Shown here piece by piece: positions 1 through 6,215 of a stretch of 20,404 bases of DNA. Source of the stretch: Clostridia bacterium (GTDB taxonomy: Bacteria > Bacillota_A > Clostridia > Christensenellales > Aristaeellaceae); the NCBI GenBank assembly GCA_017648805.1, contig JAGCIC010000076.1, positions 1 through 20,404 on the forward strand, given 5' to 3'. A model generated the notes under the pieces. The model worked only from the letters and a program-made list of their open reading frames with translations, was not told the origin of the DNA and searched no databases. The first letter of the stretch is position 1. The number at the start of each line of letters is the position of its first letter. The position numbers and the translations under genes were made by a program.

Positions 1-561
1 GATGTCGGACTCTTTGCCGTTGATTATGTAGGCAAAATCGGTGGTGGAGGAACCGATGTCTATTATGAGTGCATTTTTGCTGAGCAGTTCGGGCGCGACG
101 GACAGGCTATGGGAGTAACGGGCGTAGAAGAACGCCGCGCGGCTCTCGGACACTATATGCACGTTTGAAAAGCCCGCCTTGCGCATTATCTCGGCGTAGC
201 GTTCCCTGTCGTTAGGCTTCCAGCCGGCGGGACAGCCCACGGTCACATATGTCTCCTTGCCGAACAGCTCCGGGTCTTCCTTTTCCAGGGCGGCTTTTAT
301 GCCGTAGGCGAAGCGTTCGATGTCCCTTTCCGCGTCCAGAGTGGTAAGGTAGCGGCTTTTGAAACGGCTCCGCAGGTGTACGACCCTGGGGTCGAGCAGG
401 GCTTCTTCGCCGACCTTCACGGTGGTAGAACTCATGCCCACCACGGATATTATGCTTCCCTGCCCGTTTATCGGCAGAATGACGGGCTCTATAACGCTGT
501 TTTCTTCAAGCAGCGCGACGCAGCTCTCTCCGTCGCCTATATCTATACCGATGTAGCGCAT
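1..561 (-). CDS. Hsp70/DnaK-like ATPase, N-terminal part (C-terminus beyond window edge)
   Basis: I translated 187 codons from the ATG at 559-561 to the window edge with no stop. The start, MRYIGIDIGDGES, fits the phosphate-1 loop of the Hsp70/actin fold (GIDLGTTNS in DnaK). VTVGCPAGW near residue 108 matches the strand DnaK writes as ITVPAYF. SESRAAFFYAR near 138 matches NEPTAAALAYG, and IIDIGSSTTDFAYI near 168 matches phosphate loop 2. So this is the ATPase domain of an Hsp70-family protein. Divergence from DnaK at every motif suggests a specialised paralogue rather than the housekeeping chaperone. The start lies inside the end of the upstream membrane-protein gene (19 bp overlap), so the two are probably co-translated. 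Substrates are unknown, and the substrate-binding end is outside the window. Ile codons are mostly ATA, unlike the highly expressed rpsO nearby. Confidence 0.85.
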   Translation of the reverse strand, partial: MRYIGIDIGDGESCVALLEENSVIEPVILPINGQGSIISVVGMSSTTVKVGEEALLDPRVVHLRSRFKSRYLTTLDAERDIERFAYGIKAALEKEDPELFGKETYVTVGCPAGWKPNDRERYAEIMRKAGFSNVHIVSESRAAFFYARYSHSLSVAPELLSKNALIIDIGSSTTDFAYIINGKESDI

Positions 562-1361
562 TGCACTTCTCCGTTCTCGGCGATATTGAGTATGGCCATG
601 CCCTTGGCTACCAGCTGCCCCTCTTTGACCACGGCGGGCACTATAGTGCGGGTCTGGCGCTTGGTGGGCATTACGTCAAACAGGGCTTTGTTATCTTCCG
701 TATACTCGAGAAAATCGTAACCCTTGCTTATGGACAGCGCCGTAATTGCGGTCATCAGTTCATCGGGTACGCTGTCCGGGTCTTCCCGTTTGAGGCTTGC
801 GGCAAGAGTTATGATCCTGAGCATGGAATCGTCGCCGTCGGTGTTTTCGGTGGGTATGGACAAAAACGCGTCAAGATCCCGGTCTATGGCCTGCATACGC
901 CGCTCGGCAAGGGACAGAAGCGCATTCATGTCCACGGATTCGGCAGCAGTTACCTGAGTGTCCCTGCGGGGCAGAAAGTAACCGACCAATCCCAGCGCGG
1001 CGGAAACGATAACGAACAGCGCCCAGACGATCTTCTTTTCCTGCCACATCATGTAAACCGCTGCAAGGGCTATCAGCACGCCCAGGGCGGTGAAAAGCAG
1101 ATTTACGGTAAACAGTTTGCCTTTCTGCCGTTTGATCTGCGGGGGATTAAGCGTGTCGAAAGCGGAGATCATGCCGCCTTCGTGGGAGAACAGTATGCTG
1201 CCCAGCTGCTTGGCGTTGGATGTGGGCAGCTGGGAAAGGGTGAGGGCTTGGGTCTCGCTTAACATGCCGTTCAGCGTTTGTGCCGCTTCACTTGGCGGCA
1301 GGGTTTCAGCTATGCGGCTGCTTTCCCTCAGCGCCCTGAAATGCTCGGATGCAAGTGCCAT
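543..1361 (-). CDS. Two-TM membrane protein of unknown function, partner of the Hsp70-like gene
   Basis: The protein has 272 residues and I cannot name its family with certainty. Residues 1-82 are soluble and polar. Two hydrophobic segments at about 84-105 and 111-130, joined by a short charged loop (WQEKK), form a membrane hairpin. By the positive-inside pattern (KRQKGK before, PRR after), both ends probably face the cytoplasm. Residues 140-272 form a soluble domain ending in a conserved-looking stretch around TRTIVPAVVKEGQLVAKGMA (238-256), which I recall seeing in proteins encoded beside Hsp70-like genes; that is memory, not a search. The start is supported by a GGAG ribosome site 7 nt upstream and a strong promoter. 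The 3' end overlaps the Hsp70-like start by 19 bp. I infer a membrane platform or co-factor for that ATPase. No catalytic motif is visible. Confidence 0.8.
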   Translation of the reverse strand: MALASEHFRALRESSRIAETLPPSEAAQTLNGMLSETQALTLSQLPTSNAKQLGSILFSHEGGMISAFDTLNPPQIKRQKGKLFTVNLLFTALGVLIALAAVYMMWQEKKIVWALFVIVSAALGLVGYFLPRRDTQVTAAESVDMNALLSLAERRMQAIDRDLDAFLSIPTENTDGDDSMLRIITLAASLKREDPDSVPDELMTAITALSISKGYDFLEYTEDNKALFDVMPTKRQTRTIVPAVVKEGQLVAKGMAILNIAENGEVQCATSV

Positions 1362-1419
1362 CTTTATACTCCGTTATCATGCGCCCAAAACAGCGCGGTC
1401 ATTACAAATATCCAATATT

Positions 1420-1448
1420 ATTATACCACATTTCGCGCGCTGTTTCAA
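1420..1448 (-). promoter_or_regulatory. Housekeeping-type promoter for the membrane protein/Hsp70-like operon
   Basis: On the minus strand, TTGAAA (1448-1443) is followed after exactly 17 nt by TATAAT (1425-1420). The -10 is preceded by TGTGG, giving a TGN extended -10. Transcription should begin near 1413, leaving a leader of about 50 nt before the ATG at 1361. The match to the sigma-A consensus is close, and the site sits directly upstream of the first gene of its unit. The intergenic stretch 1362-1561 also contains the hairpin at 1516-1545 and nothing else I can identify. Confidence 0.8.
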
Positions 1449-1515
1449 CCTGCGGACTGAGTAGACTGAATTGCTGTGTGAGGTTTTTGACAAGAAGGGT
1501 CGTGCCTGACATGAA

Positions 1516-1545
1516 TTAAGCCCGAAACCGGAGTTTCAGGCTTAA
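1516..1545 (-). terminator. Hairpin ending the rpsO-pnp-peptidase-acetyltransferase unit
   Basis: A 13-bp inverted repeat (1516-1528 and 1533-1545) with a 4-nt loop lies 17 bp past the acetyltransferase stop. Read on the minus strand, every position pairs if one G·U is allowed. Read on the plus strand, the same position is a C·A mismatch, so the structure fits minus-strand RNA. The T-run after it is poor (TTAATTCATG), so it could be a weak terminator or a 3'-end protecting hairpin. Confidence 0.6.
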
Positions 1546-1561
1546 TGTGCGGCTGTTTAGG

Positions 1562-2035
1562 TCAGACTTTCCTGTGCTTCTCCAAATGGATAAGGTTCTC
1601 ATCGTCGGGAGTAAGGGCCCCGTTCTCTGGCGCGTATCCGAGCTTCATGTAGAAACCTACAGCCGTGACTGAAGCTGCGATCTCCACCCGGTTTGCGCAC
1701 AGGAAGTATTCATCCGCTTCCGCTGCCGATATCAGGCTGCGCCCGATACCGAGCTTTTGGCGGTCCGGGTCGACGAACACGGTGAATATGCCGCTTTCGT
1801 CTGTCCTGTCCTCAAGTGGCCCTATTGAAGCACAGCCGATCACGGCTCCGTCTTCAGCCGCCACAAAGAAATGCCTGCGCGACGCAGCTTCGCGTATGTA
1901 GTCAGGGCTCATATATGCGGTAAGGCGGGCGATTTCCGCTTCGGGATAGTCCGGGGAATTGGATATCCGGAGCGTCTTCGCGATCATGCGGCTTACAGGG
2001 CCTTCGTCGCCTTCGCGGAATCTGCGTATCAGCAC
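1562..2035 (-). CDS. GNAT-family N-acetyltransferase
   Basis: The 157-residue length is standard for a single-domain GNAT enzyme. The acetyl-CoA site, motif A, is clear at residues 87-101: FVDPDRQKLGIGRSL, with the Q/RxxGxG/A signature as RQKLGIG. Before it comes the usual beta-strand with GAVIGCASIG (63-72), and after it the FYMKLGYAP segment typical of the family's C-terminal strand. It transfers an acetyl group from acetyl-CoA to an amine; the acceptor cannot be told from sequence. The start is GTG at 2035, overlapping the last 7 bp of the M16 peptidase gene, so translation is probably coupled. It is the last gene of the rpsO-pnp unit, and a hairpin follows the stop. This gene is an accessory addition, not a usual member of the rpsO-pnp cluster. 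Confidence 0.9.
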   Translation of the reverse strand: MLIRRFREGDEGPVSRMIAKTLRISNSPDYPEAEIARLTAYMSPDYIREAASRRHFFVAAEDGAVIGCASIGPLEDRTDESGIFTVFVDPDRQKLGIGRSLISAAEADEYFLCANRVEIAASVTAVGFYMKLGYAPENGALTPDDENLIHLEKHRKV

Positions 2036-3294
2036 GCTTCGCCTTTCAGCAGTCCGTCGCTCACCTTGTCAACACCCGCGCCTACAAGCGCGGCGCTGCG
2101 GGGAGCAGAAGCAAGACCTGCCGCGATGGAATTTACTTCGTCCAGGGTCACCTTTTTGAAGCCCGCGCTCATTTCTTCCAGGGACAGCGTCTGGTTGAGC
2201 ATCAGCAGCCGCCGCCCGGCGAGTTTCATGCGGGCGGAAGACAGTTCCATACCCATTATGAGCTGGGACAGGGTCTGCTGCTTGGCCATCTCGAATTCCT
2301 GGGGAGTGACGCCTTTTTCGGCTATGAGCCGGATCTCGCCATTTAACAGCTTCACGACTTCGCCGGCATTGTTCGGGCTCGCTCCCGCGTAAAGGAAGAA
2401 CATGCCCGCGGGGAGGGTGGAGCCTATGGAAGAGTACACGCTGTATGCGAGACCGCGCTCTTCACGTATGCTCTGGAACAGGCGGCTGGACTGGCTGCCG
2501 CCCAGGATCGACGAGAGGATGCTCCAGGCGTAGTTGTTTTTATCGCCGGTCTTCGGGCCGGGGAAACCGATGCAGATGTGGATCTGCTCGATATCCTTGC
2601 CCTTGCGCAGTATCATAGGATTGGCTTTGGGCGCGCCGAACACGGGCCGCTTCTTGCCAAGGGGCTGCCACGAACCGTACATGCTGTTGGCCTGGCCGAT
2701 AAACGCGTCCCAGTCGTAGTTGCCTGCGACTGCCAGCACCGCGCCTTCGGGACGGTAGCGTCCGGCCATGTAATCGGTTATGTCTTCTCTGGTAAAGCCC
2801 TTCACGTTCCGGGCGGAACCCAGCACGGGACGGCTCAAGCGGGAAGAGGGGAACTGGGCCTGATTGAGTAGCTCGAACACCAGGTCATCGGGAGTGTCTT
2901 CCGCCATGGAGATCTCCTCCAGCACCACGCCCTTTTCCTTTTCGATGTCCTCGGGGTCAAGGCGGGAATTCAGCACCAGGTCGGAAATCATGTCCATGGC
3001 CAGCGGAACGTGCTCGGTGAGCACGCGGGTGTAGAAACAGGTGTTTTCCACGTCCGTGAAGGCGTTTAGCAGCCCGCCTACCGCGTCCATTTCCTGGGCG
3101 ATCTGCTTTGCGGAGCGCTTATAAGTGCCCTTGAACAGCATGTGCTCGATAAAATGGCTGATGCCGTTTTGCCGCTTTGTCTCGTATATGCTGCCGCTGT
3201 CCACCCAGAGTCCCAGAGAAGCGGTGCGTATTCCGGGCATGGGCACGCCGATTATCCTAAGTCCGTTGTCAAGTGTAAAGCGCTGAAACTCCAT
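2029..3294 (-). CDS. M16-family zinc peptidase (mitochondrial processing peptidase-like, MlpA/YmxG type)
   Basis: The 421-residue length is usual for the single-unit bacterial M16B enzymes. The inverted zinc motif HxxEH is intact as HFIEH at residues 47-51. The third ligand is expected in VVLEEI near 126-127, 75-76 residues later, as the family requires. The N-terminus (TLDNGLRIIGVPMPGIRTASLGLWVDSGS, split here as the first strand and the conserved WVDSGS turn) is characteristic. The C-terminal half has the family's R-Y-like segment around GLAYSVYSS. The start is well placed after GGAGGTAAA. Its position after pnp matches Bacillus and clostridia, where it is called mlpA or ymxG. No signal peptide is visible, so it is probably cytoplasmic. 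The substrate is unknown; peptide clean-up is the usual guess. Confidence 0.93.
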   Translation of the reverse strand: MEFQRFTLDNGLRIIGVPMPGIRTASLGLWVDSGSIYETKRQNGISHFIEHMLFKGTYKRSAKQIAQEMDAVGGLLNAFTDVENTCFYTRVLTEHVPLAMDMISDLVLNSRLDPEDIEKEKGVVLEEISMAEDTPDDLVFELLNQAQFPSSRLSRPVLGSARNVKGFTREDITDYMAGRYRPEGAVLAVAGNYDWDAFIGQANSMYGSWQPLGKKRPVFGAPKANPMILRKGKDIEQIHICIGFPGPKTGDKNNYAWSILSSILGGSQSSRLFQSIREERGLAYSVYSSIGSTLPAGMFFLYAGASPNNAGEVVKLLNGEIRLIAEKGVTPQEFEMAKQQTLSQLIMGMELSSARMKLAGRRLLMLNQTLSLEEMSAGFKKVTLDEVNSIAAGLASAPRSAALVGAGVDKVSDGLLKGEAC

Positions 3295-3311
3295 TTTACC
3301 TCCGATAATAC

Positions 3312-3341
3312 TAAAGACAGCCGCGTGAACGGCTGCCTTTA
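3312..3341 (-). other. Intercistronic hairpin between pnp and the M16 peptidase gene
   Basis: Arms 3312-3323 and 3330-3341 (12 bp each, 6-nt loop) pair fully in minus-strand RNA with one G·U. In plus-strand RNA that pair is an A·C mismatch. The hairpin starts 14 nt after the pnp stop and ends just before the ribosome site of the peptidase gene. No T-run follows it (GTATTATCGG), so it is more likely an mRNA-stabilising or processing element than a full terminator. Confidence 0.6.
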
Positions 3342-3354
3342 TCAGAAATCCGGT

Positions 3355-5508
3355 TTATTCCCTGCGGCCGCCGTTACGGGAATCCCTGCGGGGCGCGGGA
3401 CGGCGCACGGGCATGGCGTCGTTGTCGTAAACGATGTCGTTCCTGACCAGGTTGATGCGGCCCTGAGCGTCGATCTCAGCCACGCGGCACTCCAGGGTGT
3501 CGCCGATGTTGACCACGTCTTCGACCTTCTCGACGCGCTTGTTGTCCAGCTTGGAGATGTGGATCATGCCGTCTTTGCCGGGAGCGTACTCCACGAAGGC
3601 GCCGAAGGACATGATGCGCGCTACCTTGCCGGTGAACACGTCGCCCACCTTGAGTTCGCGGACGATGCCCTCGATCATGCTCTTGGCGCGCTGTGCCATT
3701 TCGGCGTTTTCGGTGGCTATGTATACGTTGCCGTCGTCCTCGATGTCGATCTTGACGCCGGTTTCCGCGATGATGGAGTTGATCATCTTGCCCTTGGGGC
3801 CGACGACTTCGCCAATCTTCTCGGGGTTGATCTTGAACTGGATGATCTTGGGAGCGTACTTGGACAGCTCTGGTCTGGGCGCGGGCAGGGTCTCCAGCAT
3901 CTTGCCCAGGATATGCATGCGGCCGTCGTAGGCCTGAGCCAGCGCCTGGCGCAGGATAGCCTCGTCGATGCCCTTGATCTTTATGTCCATCTGGATGGCG
4001 GTGATGCCCTTGGCGGTACCGGCCACCTTGAAGTCCATGTCGCCCAGGAAGTCTTCAAGACCCTGGATGTCGGTGAGCACGGCGACTTTGCCGGTGTTTT
4101 CCACGTCCTTGATAAGACCCATGGCAACGCCAGCTACGGGACGCTTGATGGGTACACCGGCGTCCATGAGCGCCAGAGTGGAGCCGCACACGGAGGCCTG
4201 GGAGGTGGAACCGTTGGAGGACATGACCTCGCTGACCAGCCTTAAGCAGTAGGGGAACTCTTCAACGGAGGGGATCATGGGGCGCAGCGCCCTTTCAGCT
4301 AGAGCACCGTGGCCGATCTCGCGGCGGCCGGGGGTGCGCAGGGGCTTGGCTTCGCCGGTGGAATAGCCGGGGAAGTTATAGTGATGCATATAGCGCTTGG
4401 TGGTCTCGGGAGTGGTGCCGTCCAGCAGCTGCACTTCGCTCATGGGAGCCAGGGTGCAGATGGTCATTACCTGGGTCTGGCCGCGGGTGAACACGGCGGA
4501 ACCGTGGGGACGGGGCAGCACGCTGGTCTCGCACCAGATGGGGCGCACTTCGGTGAGCTTTCTGGCGTCGGGACGGATGCCTTCGTCGATTATGCGGCGG
4601 CGCATGACTTCCTTCTGGATGGAGTACAGCGCGTCGCCCACTTCGGCCATGCGCTCGGCATACTTCTCGGCGAAGTGCTCGTTGACTTCGGCCTTGACCT
4701 GCTCTTCGCGCGCCTGGCGCTCGGTGCGGTCGAAGGTCTCGAACATCCACTTAACTTTGTCATAGGCGTACTCGCGTACGTCGGCCTTCACGTCGTCGCC
4801 GGGCAGCTGCAGGGGGAACTCCTGCTTGGCCTTGCCGATCTCGCTGACGATGTTTTCCTGGAACTCGACGATGCGCTTGACCTGCTCGTGGGCGAAGAGG
4901 ATGGCCTTGAGCATGACTTCCTCGCTCACTTCGTTGGCGCCCGCCTCGACCATCAGCACGGCTTCCTTGGTACCGGCGACGGTCAGATCCAGAGCGCTGA
5001 CTTCGCGCTGCGCCTGGGTGGGGTTGATCACGAACTCATCGTCCACCAGTCCGATGTTCACCGCGCCCACGGGGCCGGCAAAGGGGATCTGGCTCACGCA
5101 CAGGGCGGCGGAAGCGCCAATCATGGCAGGAGTCTCGGGAGAGCAGTCAAAATCGACGCTCATAACGGTGGCGGTGACTGCCACGTCGTTCCTCATTCCC
5201 TTGGGGAAGAGGGGACGCAGGGGACGGTCGATCAGGCGGCTGGTAAGTATGGCCTTCTCACCGGGACGGCCTTCGCGCCTGTTCCAGGAACCGGGGATGT
5301 GACCCACGGAGTACAGTTTTTCCTCATAGTCTACGCCCAAAGGGAAGAAGTCGATGCCGGGACGGATGGTCTCGCTTACAGCGGCGTTGACCAGCACGGC
5401 GGTGTCGCCGTAGCGCACGAAAGTGCTGCCGGCGGCCTGTTCGGCGTACTTGCCGAACTCCAGAGTGAGCGTGCGTCCGCCCAGCTCCATAGAATAACTC
5501 TTGAACAT
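3355..5508 (-). CDS. pnp: Polyribonucleotide nucleotidyltransferase (PNPase)
   Basis: The 717-residue protein covers all PNPase domains. The first RNase PH-like domain is at about 1-225 (RPLRPLFPKG, FFPLGVDYEEK). The helical linker is at about 235-300, and the second RNase PH domain at about 310-545. That domain holds PGRREIGHGALAERAL and LGDMDFKVAGT, whose aspartates form the catalytic metal site. The KH domain has VVGPKGKMI, and the S1 domain begins at VGDVFTGKVARI and contains SFGAFVEY. A basic Arg-rich tail ends the protein. It degrades RNA 3' to 5' with phosphate, releasing nucleoside diphosphates. The start follows GGAGG by 5 nt. It lies downstream of rpsO, as in most bacteria, with a large palindrome in the 170-bp gap. 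Ile is mostly encoded by ATC, which marks high expression compared with the plus-strand operon. Confidence 0.98.
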   Translation of the reverse strand: MFKSYSMELGGRTLTLEFGKYAEQAAGSTFVRYGDTAVLVNAAVSETIRPGIDFFPLGVDYEEKLYSVGHIPGSWNRREGRPGEKAILTSRLIDRPLRPLFPKGMRNDVAVTATVMSVDFDCSPETPAMIGASAALCVSQIPFAGPVGAVNIGLVDDEFVINPTQAQREVSALDLTVAGTKEAVLMVEAGANEVSEEVMLKAILFAHEQVKRIVEFQENIVSEIGKAKQEFPLQLPGDDVKADVREYAYDKVKWMFETFDRTERQAREEQVKAEVNEHFAEKYAERMAEVGDALYSIQKEVMRRRIIDEGIRPDARKLTEVRPIWCETSVLPRPHGSAVFTRGQTQVMTICTLAPMSEVQLLDGTTPETTKRYMHHYNFPGYSTGEAKPLRTPGRREIGHGALAERALRPMIPSVEEFPYCLRLVSEVMSSNGSTSQASVCGSTLALMDAGVPIKRPVAGVAMGLIKDVENTGKVAVLTDIQGLEDFLGDMDFKVAGTAKGITAIQMDIKIKGIDEAILRQALAQAYDGRMHILGKMLETLPAPRPELSKYAPKIIQFKINPEKIGEVVGPKGKMINSIIAETGVKIDIEDDGNVYIATENAEMAQRAKSMIEGIVRELKVGDVFTGKVARIMSFGAFVEYAPGKDGMIHISKLDNKRVEKVEDVVNIGDTLECRVAEIDAQGRINLVRNDIVYDNDAMPVRRPAPRRDSRNGGRRE

Positions 5509-5539
5509 GTTTTCCTCCTAATAATTGTCGGGATCGTCA

Positions 5540-5631
5540 GGAGAAAACAGCGCCGTAGCCTTGTCCCCGCAGGGATGAAGCGCGGCAAACGGCTCTGTCG
5601 CGCTTCATCCCTACAGCGAAACTGTTTCTCC
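5540..5631 (-). repeat. Nested palindromic element in the rpsO-pnp spacer
   Basis: The inner perfect 14-bp inverted repeat is 5571-5584 with 5599-5612, loop 14 nt. Around it, 5540-5558 matches the reverse complement of 5611-5631 except for a small AAA bulge, one extra A, and one pair that is G·U in minus-strand RNA. The two stems overlap by 2 nt (5611-5612). The whole folds into one ~92-nt structure ending 31 nt before the pnp start codon. In E. coli the equivalent spacer carries a hairpin cut by RNase III, through which PNPase limits its own synthesis. A similar role here is inference. The shape also resembles dispersed palindromic (REP/MITE-like) elements. Confidence 0.7.
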
Positions 5632-5640
5632 TCAGGGAAT

Positions 5641-5666
5641 GCGCCGCCCCAGTGAAGAGACGGCGC
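5641..5666 (-). other. Short GC hairpin just after rpsO
   Basis: GCGCCG at 5641-5646 pairs with CGGCGC at 5661-5666, with a 14-nt loop. It begins 12 nt after the rpsO stop in minus-strand RNA. No T-run follows, so it may be a leaky attenuator or the stable 3' end of a processed rpsO transcript. It is separate from the larger palindrome further on. Confidence 0.45.
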
Positions 5667-5678
5667 AAACGCGCGCAA

Positions 5679-5939
5679 TTACTTGCGCAGACCGAGCTTG
5701 GCGATTAACGCACGGTAGCTCTCGATGTCGGTGTTCTTGAGGTAGTCAAGCAGACCCCTGCGCTGACCGACCATCAGCAGCAGACCGCGGCGGGAGTGGT
5801 GGTCCTTTTTGTTGAGCTTGAGATGCTCGTTGAGGTGATTGATGCGGGCGGTGAGCAGCGCGATCTGCACCTCGGGGGAACCGGTGTCACCCTCGTGACG
5901 GCCGTACTCGGCGATGATGGAACTCTTGTCGATAGTCAT
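5679..5939 (-). CDS. rpsO: 30S ribosomal protein S15
   Basis: The 86-residue length fits S15 (normally 88-89). The family core is intact: [52 protein letters not shown] and [14 protein letters not shown]. It binds the central domain of 16S rRNA and nucleates assembly of the 30S platform. I chose the ATG at 5939, giving MTIDKSS. A longer in-frame ATG at 5954 is rejected because the GGAGG ribosome site (5947-5951) would lie inside the coding sequence, 7 nt before the chosen start. All seven Ile codons are ATC, in contrast to ATA-rich genes nearby, as expected for a highly expressed gene. It is first in the unit with pnp, and its leader may bind S15 itself. Confidence 0.98.
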   Translation of the reverse strand: MTIDKSSIIAEYGRHEGDTGSPEVQIALLTARINHLNEHLKLNKKDHHSRRGLLLMVGQRRGLLDYLKNTDIESYRALIAKLGLRK

Positions 5940-5946
5940 GGTGTAT

Positions 5947-5951
5947 CCTCC
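5947..5951 (-). promoter_or_regulatory. Ribosome binding site that fixes the rpsO start
   Basis: GGAGG lies 7 nt upstream of the ATG at 5939. It falls inside the longer reading frame that begins at 5954, which rules that start out. Confidence 0.85.
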
Positions 5952-5965
5952 CATACTTCAAATTC

Positions 5966-6012
5966 CCTTAAACGCAGGGGGACGTCGGGAACTCGTCTGC
6001 CCGCGCATAAGG
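5966..6012 (-). promoter_or_regulatory. Structured rpsO leader, possible S15 autoregulatory element
   Basis: In minus-strand RNA, CCUUAUGCGC (6012-6003) pairs with GCGUUUAAGG (5975-5966) over ten positions, with one U·U mismatch and one G·U. A smaller GGG/CCC pairing is possible inside. It lies between the predicted transcription start near 6033 and the ribosome site at 5951. S15 represses its own mRNA through differently folded leaders in several bacterial groups. This one is only a candidate, based on position and pairing. Confidence 0.4.
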
Positions 6013-6039
6013 ATATGTCGGCACAAAGCCGCACTTTTT

Positions 6040-6048
6040 ATTATACCA
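6040..6048 (-). promoter_or_regulatory. Extended -10 promoter for rpsO-pnp
   Basis: TGGTATAAT on the minus strand (6048-6040) gives an extended -10. The same TGTGGTATAAT string occurs in the promoter at 1420-1448. No good -35 lies 16-18 nt upstream (TATTTT at best), which extended -10 promoters tolerate. The predicted start near 6033 leaves a leader of about 95 nt. Confidence 0.65.
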
Positions 6049-6074
6049 CACGTACAGGCCCGAAAATAGTATTT

Positions 6075-6092
6075 CAGGTAAAATATTGCCTG
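6075..6092. repeat. Small inverted repeat in the divergent promoter region
   Basis: CAGGTAA at 6075-6081 and TTGCCTG at 6086-6092 are inverted copies with one mismatch around a 4-bp centre. It lies upstream of both divergent promoters and should be in neither transcript, so an operator is possible. The match is short and could be chance. Apart from the promoters and the rpsO leader, I see nothing else in 5955-6215. Confidence 0.25.
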
Positions 6093-6167
6093 CAACATAT
6101 GTTAAATTTACCGAAATGCGGATAGCTGTTCCTTACATAGTATATTTGTAATATTTTTGTCACAAGG

Positions 6168-6196
6168 TTGAAAACATACGTAACATATGATACAAT
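6168..6196 (+). promoter_or_regulatory. Promoter for the long plus-strand operon
   Basis: TTGAAA (6168-6173), a 17-nt spacer and TACAAT (6191-6196) match the housekeeping consensus well. An AT-rich stretch at 6141-6160 just upstream could act as an UP element. Transcription should begin near 6203, about 13 nt before the ATG at 6216, so the leader is very short. No comparable gap or promoter was seen downstream, so this may drive all eleven genes to mutL. Confidence 0.75.
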
Positions 6197-6215
6197 AAAG
6201 GGACTCTGGGAAAGT

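Noticed and set aside
3142..5655. Long plus-strand frames (367 and 448 codons) opposite pnp
   Set aside because: They are antisense to an unmistakable PNPase, and their low-complexity Gly/His/Leu/Asp-rich translations are what a GC-rich gene gives on its other strand. No ribosome site or family motif.
5940..5954. Longer S15 N-terminus beginning at the ATG at 5954
   Set aside because: The GGAGG ribosome site would lie within the coding sequence, and S15 proteins do not carry these extra residues.
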